Part shown: positions 44,019 through 54,155 of the stretch, piece by piece
Numbering within the stretch: position 1 is the first letter of the stretch
Layout: each line of letters starts with the position of its first letter
Assembly: GCA_021769135.1 (NCBI GenBank)
Contig: JAETTM010000003.1
Coordinates: 1 to 64,000 of the forward strand
Direction of reading: 5' to 3'
From: Lachnospiraceae bacterium
Lineage (GTDB): Bacteria; Bacillota; Clostridia; Lachnospirales; Lachnospiraceae
Length of the DNA: 64,000 nt
The notes under the pieces: generated by a model
Told to the model about the DNA's origin: nothing
The model's database searches: none
The model's input: the letters and a program-made list of their open reading frames with translations, nothing else
Translations under genes and position numbers: made by a program

Positions 44019-44411
44019 ATGGACATAAACTTCAAATTAATCGGGAAACGGATTCAAGAAACCCGCACCCAGCATGGATTATCGCAGGCAGCGCCTGCAG
44101 AACTAACTGAACTTTCAACTTCTTACATAAGTTACATAGAAGCTGCGAAAAAACAGCCAAGCCTCACATCATTAATCCAAATATCAAATACCCTGGGCTT
44201 GACAGTAGACGAATTGCTATGCGGCAACCAGCTCCACAACCCAACAGATTATCAGACGGATATCGATCTGCTTATGGCAGATTGTACCTCCCGTGAGAAA
44301 CGTTTTATTTATGAACTTATTTTAAGGGCAAAGCAGATTCTCCGGGAGAACGAATGGGTTCTGATAGAACATGATAAACTTAAAGAAATCCAAAAAAATA
44401 CTTCTAATTGA
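44019..44411 (+). CDS. XRE-family helix-turn-helix regulator
   Basis: A 130-residue regulator. The HTH (about 8-62) contains IGKRIQETRTQHGLSQ, then STSYISYIEAAKKQPS and ISNTLGLTVDELL. The C-terminal 65 residues are a helical tail. A TAGGAGAGGAAC site precedes the ATG. It lies 100 bp upstream of the serine recombinase on the same strand and is probably the control gene of that cassette. Its AT-rich codons match the cassette rather than the flanking housekeeping genes. Confidence 0.9.
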   Translation: MDINFKLIGKRIQETRTQHGLSQAAPAELTELSTSYISYIEAAKKQPSLTSLIQISNTLGLTVDELLCGNQLHNPTDYQTDIDLLMADCTSREKRFIYELILRAKQILRENEWVLIEHDKLKEIQKNTSN

Positions 44412-44512
44412 TTTCCAAATATGACTGGCGGTTAATCTCTTGACTGCTGCTCTATTTTCATTTTTTCCAGAAAATATATAATTTCTATATCAAAGCGAAA
44501 GGCGGTATTCAA

Positions 44513-46387
44513 ATGATTGAATCGGAACACGCAAAAACTGTTCAAGAGCAGAAAGCAAAGATTCGGGAGAGATATAAAGGCATTGATACAAGCGAACTGG
44601 AATGCGTTCCTGCAAAAGAAGCGGAAGACGTATTTAAAAGCAAACGCGAACTTCATGTTGCCGTATATGCGAGAGTGTCCACCGATGACCCCCGTCAGAC
44701 TTCCTCATACGAATTACAAAAAAACCACTATTTGGACGTAATAAGCCGAAATCCAAATTGGAAACTGGTTGAAATCTATGCAGATGAGGGAATATCAGGT
44801 ACTTCCCTCATGCACCGTGACGCATTTAAACGCATGATTGAAGATTGCGAAAAAGGAAAAATCGATTTGATTATTACCAAAAGCGTCTCCCGGTTTGCCC
44901 GCAATATCATTGACTGCATTGGATATGCCAGGGAACTGCAGGCGATGACGCCTCCCGTTGGGATATTCTTCGAAGCGGAAAATATACACACTTTCAATCC
45001 CAACAGTGAAATGACCCTTTCTTTTATGGCTGCAATGGCACAGGAAGAAAGCCACAATAAAAGCGAGATTATGAATGCCTCTATTGAGATGCGCTTCCGT
45101 AGGGGTATTTTCCTTACCCCACCGCTTCTTGGTTATGACCTCAATGAAAAAGGCGAGCTTGTAATCAACGCAGACGAAGCAAAAACTGTCCGCCTGATTT
45201 TTTATATGTATCTGTCTGGCAGTACGTGTCAGGACATTGCAGATACCCTGACCGAATTAAAACGCCCAACCAAAAAGGGCAACATTACATGGTCGGCCGG
45301 AAGTATTTTACGTATTCTTCAAAATGAACGGCACTGCGGGGATGTCCTGTCACGGAAAACCTGGACTCCTAACTACCTAAACCATAAATCCAAAAAGAAT
45401 AAGCAGAACCGGAACCAGTACAGAAAATACGGACATCATGAAGCGATTATTTCCAAAGATGATTTTATTGCCGTACAAAGGCTAATCCGGAATGCCCGGT
45501 ATGGCGGGAAAGGCATCCTGCCGGAATTGAAAGTCATCACAGATGGAGCATTAAGAGGCTATACCTCCATAAACACAAGATGGGCAGGATTTAAAGCATA
45601 TGACTACATTTCCGCCTGCCAGAGTCTCCAACCTCCTGCCCTTCAAAATGATTCCAGCGAAGTTAATGCGCAGGCCGGCGAATTTGACCTTAGAGGTTTT
45701 GAAGTCACAAGATCTCAATTTATGAACCCAAAGGAAAAGCCTTATATCCTCATCACGCCAAAGATGCTCAAATTTAATATGAACAGCTTGTCAAGGATAC
45801 CTAATACCCAGTATGTGGAACTGCTCATAAATACTGTCAGCCAAACGCTTGCAGTCCGCTCCCGACCGGCAGATTCCGCAAATTCTGTTCCATGGGCGCA
45901 AATGAAGAATGGCAGGTTAGTTCCACGGGAGATTGCTTCTGCCGCGTTCATCCCCACCTTTTATGAATTGTGCGGTTGGAATCTGCATTATAAATATCGG
46001 TGTATCGGAGTTTCCCGGCATAAAGATAACGAAAATGTACTGCTTTTCAATCTATCGGAAACGGAAATTTTTATTCCAAAATCCGACTCCGGACAGGATA
46101 TAGACACTCCTGGCAACTCTCCCGCTCCATATTTTGGAGCAACAAAATCAGACATTATGGGATATCCCGCACCATGGTGCCATACTTTTGGAAACGGTTA
46201 TTATTATCAGGCACAGGCGGAAGAACTTGCCGCATTTACCCGCACCGGGGAATGGATTATTCAATCGGAAGGCATCACCTTCCATACAGAGCATCTGAAT
46301 GCCACGCCTCCGGACGAGGCGCTCCAGCACAGTGCGGAACTTATAAACTCTATGAGGGTTGAAGACAAAAATGAACTCACTATCTGA
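44513..46387 (+). CDS. large serine recombinase with C-terminal accessory domain
   Basis: A 624-residue site-specific recombinase. The resolvase domain (about 48-195) has the catalytic Ser56 in AVYARVSTDD and ITKSVSRFARN. The recombinase domain (about 203-325) follows, ending with the HHEAIISKDDFIAVQRLI pattern. The usual Cys-rich zinc ribbon of integrases is missing after that. Instead residues 391-522 form a domain strongly similar to the next encoded protein (LLINTVSQTLAVRSR; LCGWNLHYKYRC). An AAAGGCGG site lies before the ATG. It may move this cassette, invert DNA, or have been adapted to another target. Confidence 0.9.
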   Translation: MIESEHAKTVQEQKAKIRERYKGIDTSELECVPAKEAEDVFKSKRELHVAVYARVSTDDPRQTSSYELQKNHYLDVISRNPNWKLVEIYADEGISGTSLMHRDAFKRMIEDCEKGKIDLIITKSVSRFARNIIDCIGYARELQAMTPPVGIFFEAENIHTFNPNSEMTLSFMAAMAQEESHNKSEIMNASIEMRFRRGIFLTPPLLGYDLNEKGELVINADEAKTVRLIFYMYLSGSTCQDIADTLTELKRPTKKGNITWSAGSILRILQNERHCGDVLSRKTWTPNYLNHKSKKNKQNRNQYRKYGHHEAIISKDDFIAVQRLIRNARYGGKGILPELKVITDGALRGYTSINTRWAGFKAYDYISACQSLQPPALQNDSSEVNAQAGEFDLRGFEVTRSQFMNPKEKPYILITPKMLKFNMNSLSRIPNTQYVELLINTVSQTLAVRSRPADSANSVPWAQMKNGRLVPREIASAAFIPTFYELCGWNLHYKYRCIGVSRHKDNENVLLFNLSETEIFIPKSDSGQDIDTPGNSPAPYFGATKSDIMGYPAPWCHTFGNGYYYQAQAEELAAFTRTGEWIIQSEGITFHTEHLNATPPDEALQHSAELINSMRVEDKNELTI

Positions 46388-47147
46388 AGCACAGGAAAAT
46401 AAAACAGTACAAAACACCCTTATGAAAAGGGAAATGGAGATTATACAGGATAATTCTTTCGGCTGTGACGGATTCCAAGTAGTCCGTGGAGAGTTTTTCT
46501 CCCATGTTTACGAACCCTGCATTACCTTCAACAACTACAAAGTATACGTTAATACCGCTTGCGTAAAAAAGCTTCCAGATACTGATTACATACAAATCCT
46601 GGTAAATCCCACAAAGAAAAAGCTGGCTGTACGTCCATGCCTGGAAGAGGACAAGGATTCTGTCCGCTGGTGCAGTGCAACCACAAAACGCTCCCCAAAG
46701 TAAATTACATGCCCTGTATTCTTTGCCAAAGTAATAAGCCTGATGGGATGGAATCCGGATTACCGTTACCGCCTCGTTGGAAAGCTAATCCAATCTAATG
46801 ATAAGTTTCTCTTTGTATTTGACCTTGATGCCCCGGAAATATTTGTCCGTACCATAAAAGATGGGAAAAAGCCGCAATCATCCCGGACTCCATCCTATCC
46901 CGCAGAATGGAAGTACCAATTTGGTATCCCCTCAGACGAACATCAAAAATCATTGCGGATAGATATCTTTAATGAATATACCGTGTTCAGCATGCAGGAA
47001 AAACCTGCCAAAACACCAAAAACCAAAGAAAGAGAGGAACCGGAGTATGGAAACCAAACAGAATACGCTGCCCCAGGCATTGCGTGTTGGTTTCCTATGG
47101 ATGAGGCTGTTCCCGTGGAATATGCCACATTGAACGGAGGGATGTAA
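46371..47147 (+). pseudogene. paralogue of the recombinase C-terminal domain, split by an in-frame stop
   Basis: One frame of about 258 codons interrupted by a single TAA at 46701-46703. The first part (to 46703, 110 residues) contains CDGFQVVRGEF and ILVNPTKKKLAVRPC. The second part (from about 46704; a Met at 46743) contains LMGWNPDYRYRLVGK and FVFDLDAPEIFV. Both align in order with recombinase residues 391-522, and the stop falls where the recombinase has Glu473. The second part extends with a Pro/Lys/Glu-rich tail. It could be a recent nonsense mutation, two separate proteins, or stop readthrough. The start at 46371 overlaps the recombinase end by 17 bp. Confidence 0.7.
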
Positions 47148-47148
47148 T

Positions 47149-47439
47149 ATGGAATTGCATTATGGACCAACTTTAAAATTTGATGAGGAATTTCTATGTC
47201 TGATGCAGCCGCTTTCCGACAAAGAACTATCGGTTATGAAGCAAACTCTATCGGGCAACAGAATGCTACATTCCATCGCAGCATGGATGATTTATTACTG
47301 CAATATGTTCCAAATGTACACTTTGAGCAGATACCAATCAAAAACCTTACATCCAACCAAGAATACCAACGTAACCTGTCAATCAAGCACGTCCAAAAAG
47401 CGGCAGAGAACTTCGATCTCTACCAGATTAACCCTATAA
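47149..47439 (+). pseudogene. truncated or frameshifted N-terminal ParB-like fragment
   Basis: A frame with the best ribosome site in the area (GGAGGGATGTAAT before the ATG). It begins MELHYGPTLKFDEEFLCLM and PLSDKELSVMKQ, which resembles the beginning of ParB-type domains (L-x-x-E-x-x-x-L). It loses that character after about residue 35 and runs into the DUF6551 gene in a different frame. I read this as a decayed or rearranged start; programmed frameshifting into the next gene is an alternative. Confidence 0.4.
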
Positions 47440-48197
47440 AAGTCAGCCGAAGAGATGGGAAAAACTATGTATTTAATGGCCAGCATACCATTGAGATTAT
47501 TGCCACTGTCTCAGGCTCACGTGAAACTCCGGTCTGGTGCATGATTTATGATGACCTCGAATATCAGCATGAAGCCGACATTTTTGCAAACCAGATGAAA
47601 TATGTAAAGCCGCTGCTTCCTTATGAAACTTTCATGGCCAATATTGAAGCCGGGAGCGATAAGCACATACTTATCAATGACCTCGTGGAATCCTTTGGTT
47701 TGGAGATTGCCGCTTCTTCCGGACCGGGCGGAATCTGTGCCGTATCGACGCTGGAATATATTTATGATAAATACGGATTCCGGATGCTCGACCATGTGCT
47801 TACGCTCTGTATCGGTACTTGGGAAGGTTCCCCATCCTCTTTAAGCGGCAACATGCTCAAAGCAGTTGCAAGAATTCTATATGTATATGGCGATAATGTT
47901 AAGGATGATATGTTCAAGGAGAAACTTGGAAAAGTATCCATGAAAGAGATTACCCGCACCGCAAGAGAAAGGCGGGAAGGCTCCCTCGGATATGCCGAAA
48001 CACTGCTCATCCATTATAACAAGAAAATGCGGAATCAGTTACGGATGGGGTATCTCTATAACAAAAAGCCGTCACAACCAAACTATATAGAGGATTCCCG
48101 ACCCGAATCCAGAGAATCCAATCTGTCTGACGGCTCCCCATCCCCCGATTTTGAGCCAGGAAACGCCGGGCAGCTTGGCCTGTTCAATAACGATTGA
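47196..48197 (+). CDS. DUF6551/ParB-like protein
   Basis: A 333-residue protein of the DUF6551 (ParB N-terminal domain-like) family. From about residue 29 it shows LLLQYVPNVHFEQIPIKNL, YQRNLSIKHVQKAAENFD, INPIKVSRRDGKNYVFNGQHTIE and PVWCMIYDD, the ParB-like nucleotide-binding core. The middle (about 150-260) is helical. The C-terminal 45 residues are a disordered Ser/Pro/Asp tail. The start at 47196 has GAGGAA but its first 28 residues are another frame of the upstream ORF, so the true N-terminus is uncertain. It may bind DNA during cassette maintenance. Confidence 0.82.
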   Translation: MSDAAAFRQRTIGYEANSIGQQNATFHRSMDDLLLQYVPNVHFEQIPIKNLTSNQEYQRNLSIKHVQKAAENFDLYQINPIKVSRRDGKNYVFNGQHTIEIIATVSGSRETPVWCMIYDDLEYQHEADIFANQMKYVKPLLPYETFMANIEAGSDKHILINDLVESFGLEIAASSGPGGICAVSTLEYIYDKYGFRMLDHVLTLCIGTWEGSPSSLSGNMLKAVARILYVYGDNVKDDMFKEKLGKVSMKEITRTARERREGSLGYAETLLIHYNKKMRNQLRMGYLYNKKPSQPNYIEDSRPESRESNLSDGSPSPDFEPGNAGQLGLFNND

Positions 48198-48203
48198 GCC
48201 TCT

Positions 48204-48231
48204 CCTGCCGGAGAAAAACCGGCAGGAATCA
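48204..48231 (+). terminator. terminator at the end of the cassette
   Basis: CCTGCCGG/CCGGCAGG stem with a 7-base loop, followed by AATCATTTTT on the plus strand. It ends the cassette transcript before the convergent argS. Confidence 0.85.
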
Positions 48232-48251
48232 TTTTTACCGCTTTCCTGTTC

Positions 48252-50018
48252 CTACATCCTCTCCGGCGCCGAAAATCCCAGCAAATCAATGCAGGTCTCC
48301 AGAATATCCTTCGCCAGCAAAAGCAAGGCAATCCAGCCTTCTTTCTTTGCCTCGTCTTCTTCCGCCAGTATCTTCGTCTCATGGTAGAAGCGGTTAAAGG
48401 CATTGGCGATATCATAGATGTAAGCGCATACCTTATGGGGGGCGATTTCTTCATAAGCATTTTCTATCATTCCGATAAATCCGGCCAGTTCCAGCATTAA
48501 CGCTTTTTCCGGCTCGCTGCAGGCCGGCCGCAGGGCTGCAGCTTCCAGCCGCCCGCCCGCTTCTTTATATTTGGACAGAATGGATTTGATGCGCACAAGG
48601 GTATACAGGATATATGGGCCGGTATCCCCTTCCGAAGAGGTGAAGCGCTCAATATCGAAAATGTAATCTTTGGAAGCCTGGTTGGACAAATCCCCATATT
48701 TCACCGCTGAAAGCGCCACCACCTGGGCCGTCTGCCTCGCCTCTTCCTCCGGTACGGAGCGGTTCTGTATGATTTTCCCATACATCACTTCATTAATTTC
48801 ATTTATCAGGTATTCCAGGCGCATAACCCCGCCTTCCCGCGTCTTAAAGGGCTTGCCGTCCTTGCCGTTCATCGTTCCGAAGCCAAGGAATTTCAATTTT
48901 GTCTCTGGAGACACAAGCCCTGTCTTGCGCGCACAGCGGAAGACCTGCTCGAAATACAGTTCCTGGCGCTTGTCCACCACATAAATTATTTCATCCGGAT
49001 GATACTTTTCCATCCGTTCCTTAATCGTTGCCAAATCCGTAGTATTGTACAAGGATGCCCCGTCAGATTTCAATATCATGCACGGGGGGATTTCTTTCGT
49101 ATCCGTCTCCTCTTTCACGTCCACCACTAAAGCGCCCTCGCTGATATAGGTATGCCCGCCCGCTTTCATCTCTTCCACCATCTGGGGGATTAAATCGTGG
49201 ACATCGGATTCCCCTTTCCATAAATCGAACTCCACATTCAGTTTATCATAGTTTTTCTTAAGATCCGCCACCGACACCCGGATAATGTGGTTCCAAAGGG
49301 CGCGGTACCCCCTTACGCCGTTTTGCAGCTTAAAGGTGGCATCCATGGCCTTTTCCTTATACGCGCTGTCTTCTTTGGACTTCCCGCTGGCCGTGGGATA
49401 GATTTCTTCCAGTTCGGCAATGGTAAAAGGCGCTTCCTCAGGATATTCCCCGGTAAAGCTGTCATCAAAATATACCAGCTCCGGTTTCCTCTCCTGCAAT
49501 TCCGTGATAATAAGCCCCATCTGCAGCCCCCAGTCACCCAGATGGATATCCCCGATTACTTCATGGCCCGCATACCTGGCGATTCTCTTCACGCTTTCAC
49601 CGATAATGGCCGACCTAAGGTGCCCTACATGGAGGGGCTTAGCCACATTCGGCCCGCCGTAATCGAGCATGATTCTCTTTGCCTTTTCGGGCATTTCCAG
49701 CCCGAATTTATCGCTCTTGGACATGCCGTCCAAATATTCCTTCAAAAACTCAGGGCTTATTTTCAAATTCAAAAAACCCGGGGGCACCGCGCCCACTTCT
49801 TCGAACACTCCACTGCCTTCCAGTTCCTTCGCCACATCCTGCGCTATCATCATAGGGGCTTTCTTATAGCGCTTCGCCCCCGCCATCGCTCCGTTGCACT
49901 GATATTCGCACAAATCCGGACGGTTGGATGCAGTCACCTTACCCAGTTCCCCGTCATATCCCGCCGACTGGAACGCTTTCTTCATTTCTTCCGATATTAC
50001 TTCCAGAATTTTTTTCAT
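48252..50018 (-). CDS. argS: arginyl-tRNA synthetase
   Basis: A 588-residue class I synthetase. It has an N-terminal tRNA-recognition domain (about 1-100) and the active-site motif GGPNVAKPLHVGHLRSA, whose HVGH is the HIGH signature. The second class I motif is the variant GTMNGKDGKPFKTR instead of KMSKS, as in several arginyl enzymes. The DALR anticodon-binding domain is C-terminal (about 460-588), ending LLGFSAPERM. The ATG at 50018 has a GGAAAGGAAAG site. It faces the recombinase cassette. Confidence 0.97.
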   Translation of the reverse strand: MKKILEVISEEMKKAFQSAGYDGELGKVTASNRPDLCEYQCNGAMAGAKRYKKAPMMIAQDVAKELEGSGVFEEVGAVPPGFLNLKISPEFLKEYLDGMSKSDKFGLEMPEKAKRIMLDYGGPNVAKPLHVGHLRSAIIGESVKRIARYAGHEVIGDIHLGDWGLQMGLIITELQERKPELVYFDDSFTGEYPEEAPFTIAELEEIYPTASGKSKEDSAYKEKAMDATFKLQNGVRGYRALWNHIIRVSVADLKKNYDKLNVEFDLWKGESDVHDLIPQMVEEMKAGGHTYISEGALVVDVKEETDTKEIPPCMILKSDGASLYNTTDLATIKERMEKYHPDEIIYVVDKRQELYFEQVFRCARKTGLVSPETKLKFLGFGTMNGKDGKPFKTREGGVMRLEYLINEINEVMYGKIIQNRSVPEEEARQTAQVVALSAVKYGDLSNQASKDYIFDIERFTSSEGDTGPYILYTLVRIKSILSKYKEAGGRLEAAALRPACSEPEKALMLELAGFIGMIENAYEEIAPHKVCAYIYDIANAFNRFYHETKILAEEDEAKKEGWIALLLLAKDILETCIDLLGFSAPERM

Positions 50019-50104
50019 AGACACTTTCCTTTCCAAAATAAACCTTTTTCTTCACTTAACCAGTTCTTCGCCCGCTTTCGAGTCAACACTCCCGCCGCAA
50101 TCTA

Positions 50105-50800
50105 TCATTCGGCCCGCTGCCCGCGGGAATATATGCATCCGCAATAGTTCTGCCGGTACAGGTCAAACTGTTTCGACAATTCGATAGAACGCTTGTACCC
50201 GTCTTTTTTCTTAAAATCCGAAGGGAGGAAAAAAACGCCATATTTTTCTCCCAGCTCTTCGCCGATTTCATTTAGCTTATGGGCGTTTTTTAGCGGGCTT
50301 ATGCTCAAAGTGGTGGTGAAACAGTCAAAACCCTGCTCCGCCGCAAGTTTGGCCGTTTTCTCTAACCGCAGCGCATAGCATTTGAAACAGCGTTCCCCGC
50401 CTTCCGGGCATTTTTCCAGCCCTTTTGTCAGCTTGTAAAAGCAATCCGGCTCATAATCCCCTTCTATCACTTCAATCCGCTTCGCATTTGCGGTAGAATG
50501 CATATTCTTAAAATCGGCTTCCTCCACCTGGCGGTTATATTCCCCTATCAGCCGTTTCTGCTCTTCCACCCGTTTTCTATATTCTTTGTCTTCAGTAATA
50601 TTGGGATTATAATAAAATACAGTAATATAAAAATATTCCCTCAAATATTCCAGGACATAGCTGCTGCATGGCGCACAACAGCTATGAAGGAGCAGCTTTG
50701 GGCCTGGGATTTTCCTGGCTTTTCCCTCCCAATCCCCAGCTAGTCTCCACCCCTCGATTAGTTTATCCAATTCCTTCGCATAATTCCTGTTTCTACACAT
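50105..50800 (-). CDS. queH: epoxyqueuosine reductase QueH
   Basis: A 231-residue enzyme of the DUF208/QueH family, the non-cobalamin alternative to QueG for the last step of queuosine synthesis. The CCAPC motif (LLHSCCAPCSSY) and the later cysteines CFKC and CGC of the iron-sulfur site are present. FTTTLSISPLKN is also family-typical. The start at 50800 (MCRNRNYAKEL) is the most family-like, though its ribosome site is weak; the frame stays open 60 bp further up. With tgt in the same window it supports a complete or partial queuosine route. Confidence 0.93.
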   Translation of the reverse strand: MCRNRNYAKELDKLIEGWRLAGDWEGKARKIPGPKLLLHSCCAPCSSYVLEYLREYFYITVFYYNPNITEDKEYRKRVEEQKRLIGEYNRQVEEADFKNMHSTANAKRIEVIEGDYEPDCFYKLTKGLEKCPEGGERCFKCYALRLEKTAKLAAEQGFDCFTTTLSISPLKNAHKLNEIGEELGEKYGVFFLPSDFKKKDGYKRSIELSKQFDLYRQNYCGCIYSRGQRAE

Positions 50801-50954
50801 TTCTTTTTCCCACACTCCATAGACTGCCCACCGCTGTTTCTCCACCCAATGGCATCCTCCCATAGCCGGCCTGCAAAGCAGATTCCGCTAACGCAGCGAT
50901 GGCAGCGGCCTGGAAATCCCACACAAACAACGCAGCAGCCCCGATGGCATGCCG

Positions 50955-53900
50955 CTACATCGACGCAATATCCACCAAAGTCAGCTTCTCTTCCTCTCCG
51001 ATATGCTCCAAACTGGTCACCAATGCCCTTGCCGTATCCAGCGAAGTCAGGCAGTTGACGCCTGTCTCTATGGCCGTCCGGCGGATTAAGAAGCCATCCC
51101 TGGATTTATCCCTCCCCTGGGTAGGGGTATCGATGACCAAATCGATTTCATGCCCCAAAATAAGGTCCATCACCGTAGGGGATTCCTGCTGTATTTTATT
51201 TACTTTACGCGCTTTTACTCCCGCCTCCTGCAAAGCGTTCGACGTGCTTCGGGTGGCATAGATTTTGTAGCCCAGGGCTTCAAACCGTCTGCCGATTTCA
51301 ATAGCTTCCCCTTTGTCCGCATCCTTTACGGTTATTATCATCCTGCGGAATCTGGGCAAATGCACCCCGGCGCCGAGAAATGCCTTATAAAGGGCTTCGT
51401 GGAAGGTTCTGGAAATCCCAAGGCATTCCCCGGTGGACTTCATTTCCGGCCCCAGGCTGATTTCCGCCCCGCGGATTTTTTCAAAAGAAAATACCGGCAT
51501 TTTAATGGCCACATATTCCGCTTCCTTCTGCAATCCCGGCTCATACCCCAGTTCTTTGATGGTCTTGCCGATTATCACTTCCGTTGCCAAGTCCACAATC
51601 GGGATTCCCGTCACTTTGCTGATATAGGGCACCGTTCGGGAGGAACGGGGATTTACCTCGATGACATAAACTTCTTCCCCTACCGCGATAAACTGGATAT
51701 TAATCAGCCCGATTACATGCAGGGCTTTCGCCAGCCTTCTCGTATATTCCGCAATCGTAGCCTTCACATTTTCACTGATGCTCTGGGCCGGGTATACCGA
51801 TATACTGTCGCCGGAATGGACGCCTGCCCGTTCGATATGCTCCATAATGCCCGGAATTAAAATATCCGTGCCGTCGCAGACCGCATCCACCTCGATTTCT
51901 TTCCCCTGTAAATATTTATCCACCAAAATGGGATGGTCCTGGGCTATCCGGTTAATGATTTCCATAAATTCTTCCACTTCCTCGTCGGAAATGGCAATCT
52001 GCATCCCCTGGCCGCCAAGGACATAGGAGGGGCGCACCAAAACCGGATATCCCAGCCTGCCTGCCACCCTTTTCGCCTCCTCGGCAGTATAGACGGTTCC
52101 CCCGGAGGGCCTGGGGATTTTGCATTCCTCCAAAATAGCATCAAACAGTTCCCTGTCCTCCGCCGCATCCACATTTTCCGCACTTGTTCCCAGGATAGGA
52201 ACGCCCATCTTCATCAGGCTTTCCGTCAGTTTAATGGCCGTCTGACCGCCAAACTGCACCACCGCCCCGTCCGGCTTTTCTATATTAACGATGTTCTCCA
52301 CGTCCTCGGGAGTCAGCGGTTCGAAATAAAGCTTGTCCGCGATATCGAAATCCGTGCTCACCGTTTCCGGGTTATTGTTAATGATAATTGTCTCATATCC
52401 CGCCCTGGCAAAAGCCCATGTGGCATGCACGGAGCAGTAGTCGAATTCAATCCCCTGCCCGATGCGGATAGGGCCGGAGCCCAAAACAAGCACCTTTTTT
52501 AAAGGATGGGTCTGCACCGCCTCGTTTTCGCTGCCGAAACAGGAATAATAATACGGAGTAGCCGCCTGGAATTCTGCCGCACAGGTATCCACCATCTTAA
52601 AGGCAGCCGTAATGCCGTTCTCATAGCGCATCTTTTTCACCGCCTCTTCCGGCAGGCCGGCCAGCCTTCCGATAACGCTGTCCGGGAATTCCAGCCGTTT
52701 TGCCTCTTTTAACAGCTCCAGCGTTAACGGCCCCTCTTTCAAAGCGTTCTCCATCTCCACAAGAATGGCTATTTTATCGATAAACCAACGGTCTATCATA
52801 GTCATTTCGTAAATCCTGTCATAATCTATCCCTTTTCTCAACGCCTCCGCAATGACATAAATCCTCTGGTCATCCACCCGCTTCATCCTCTCCAGCAGTT
52901 CCTCCTGGGAAAGGGAAGAAAAGTCATAGCTAAGCAGGCAGTCCACATGCTGCTCCAGGGAGCGGATTGCCTTCATCAGCGCCCCTTCGAAGCTGGTGCA
53001 TATGCTCATCACTTCGCCGGTGGCCTTCATCTGGGTGGTCAGCGTCCGTTTCGCCGTTATGAACTTATCAAAAGGCAGCCTGGGGATTTTGACCACGCAA
53101 TAGTCAAGAGCCGGTTCGAAGCTGGCATAGGTTTTTCCCGTAATGGCATTTTTAATTTCATCCAGGGTATAGCCCAGCGCAATCTTAGCCGCCACTTTGG
53201 CAATGGGGTATCCTGTAGCCTTGCTGGCCAGCGCCGAAGAACGGCTTACCCGCGGGTTTACTTCTATAACGCAATATTCAAAGCTGGTAGGGTGCAGGGC
53301 AAACTGTACGTTGCAGCCCCCTGTGATTTCCAGTTCATTGATAATATTCAATGCCGAACTGCGCAGCATCTGGTATTCCTTGTCCATCAGCGTCTGGGAA
53401 GGGGCCACTACGATGCTGTCGCCAGTGTGCACGCCTACCGGGTCGATATTCTCCATATTGCAGACCGTAATGCAGTTTCCGGCGCTGTCCCTCATTACTT
53501 CATATTCGATTTCTTTCCAGCCGGCAATGCACCGTTCCACCAATACCTGCCCTACCCGGGAAAGCCGCAGCCCGTTTTCCAGTATTTCTTCCAGTTCCAT
53601 CCGGTTATGGGCAATGCCCCCGCCCGAGCCCCCTAATGTATAAGCCGGGCGCAAAACTACTGGATATCCTATTTCCCCGGCAAATGCAACGCCGTCCTCC
53701 ACATTTTCCACCACCAGGGAAGCTGCGCAGGGCTCGCCTATTTTTTCCATCGTCTCTTTGAATTCCAGCCGGTCTTCCGCCTTTTTTATCGTCTTGGCCG
53801 TAGTACCCAAAAGGGTTACATGATGTTTGGCCAAAAAGCCGGATTCGTCCAGTTCCATCCCAAGGTTCAGCCCGGCCTGCCCTCCCAGGGTAGGCAGCAC

Positions 53901-54155
53901 GCTGTCCGGCTTTTCCTTTTCTATAATCTGCTCTAGAACCTTCACCGTCAAAGGCTCGATATAAACTTTATCCGCAATATCCCTGTCCGTCATAATGGTG
54001 GCAGGATTGGAGTTTACCAGCACCACCTCTATCCCTTCCTCTTTCAGGGAACGGCAGGCCTGGGTTCCCGCGTAATCAAACTCCGCCGCCTGCCCGATGA
54101 CTATCGGCCCGGAGCCGATAACAAGCACTTTTTTTACATTTGGATTTTTAGGCAT
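50955..54155 (-). CDS. carB: carbamoyl-phosphate synthase large chain
   Basis: A 1066-residue enzyme with two ATP-grasp halves. The N-terminal half (about 1-400) has [19 protein letters not shown], and the C-terminal half (about 550-930) has [20 protein letters not shown] repeated [20 protein letters not shown] site is also present. The last 130 residues are the regulatory MGS-like domain ([19 protein letters not shown]). It directly follows carA: the carA stop TAA abuts this ATG. It makes carbamoyl phosphate for pyrimidine and arginine synthesis. Confidence 0.98.
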   Translation of the reverse strand: MPKNPNVKKVLVIGSGPIVIGQAAEFDYAGTQACRSLKEEGIEVVLVNSNPATIMTDRDIADKVYIEPLTVKVLEQIIEKEKPDSVLPTLGGQAGLNLGMELDESGFLAKHHVTLLGTTAKTIKKAEDRLEFKETMEKIGEPCAASLVVENVEDGVAFAGEIGYPVVLRPAYTLGGSGGGIAHNRMELEEILENGLRLSRVGQVLVERCIAGWKEIEYEVMRDSAGNCITVCNMENIDPVGVHTGDSIVVAPSQTLMDKEYQMLRSSALNIINELEITGGCNVQFALHPTSFEYCVIEVNPRVSRSSALASKATGYPIAKVAAKIALGYTLDEIKNAITGKTYASFEPALDYCVVKIPRLPFDKFITAKRTLTTQMKATGEVMSICTSFEGALMKAIRSLEQHVDCLLSYDFSSLSQEELLERMKRVDDQRIYVIAEALRKGIDYDRIYEMTMIDRWFIDKIAILVEMENALKEGPLTLELLKEAKRLEFPDSVIGRLAGLPEEAVKKMRYENGITAAFKMVDTCAAEFQAATPYYYSCFGSENEAVQTHPLKKVLVLGSGPIRIGQGIEFDYCSVHATWAFARAGYETIIINNNPETVSTDFDIADKLYFEPLTPEDVENIVNIEKPDGAVVQFGGQTAIKLTESLMKMGVPILGTSAENVDAAEDRELFDAILEECKIPRPSGGTVYTAEEAKRVAGRLGYPVLVRPSYVLGGQGMQIAISDEEVEEFMEIINRIAQDHPILVDKYLQGKEIEVDAVCDGTDILIPGIMEHIERAGVHSGDSISVYPAQSISENVKATIAEYTRRLAKALHVIGLINIQFIAVGEEVYVIEVNPRSSRTVPYISKVTGIPIVDLATEVIIGKTIKELGYEPGLQKEAEYVAIKMPVFSFEKIRGAEISLGPEMKSTGECLGISRTFHEALYKAFLGAGVHLPRFRRMIITVKDADKGEAIEIGRRFEALGYKIYATRSTSNALQEAGVKARKVNKIQQESPTVMDLILGHEIDLVIDTPTQGRDKSRDGFLIRRTAIETGVNCLTSLDTARALVTSLEHIGEEEKLTLVDIASM

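Larger units (their letters stand above)
44019..48231 (+). mobile_element. serine-recombinase cassette
   Basis: A plus-strand block of about 4.2 kb (XRE regulator, large serine recombinase, split recombinase-like protein, DUF6551/ParB-like protein) inserted between a tRNA operon and argS. It differs from its surroundings in strand, codon use and gene content. The left edge probably lies between 43890 and 44018, the right edge just beyond the terminator at 48204-48231. No flanking att repeat was recognised by eye. Confidence 0.65.

Noticed and set aside
44019-48231. Prophage or conjugative element
   Set aside because: No structural, lysis, replication or transfer genes; only a recombinase cassette of about 4.2 kb.
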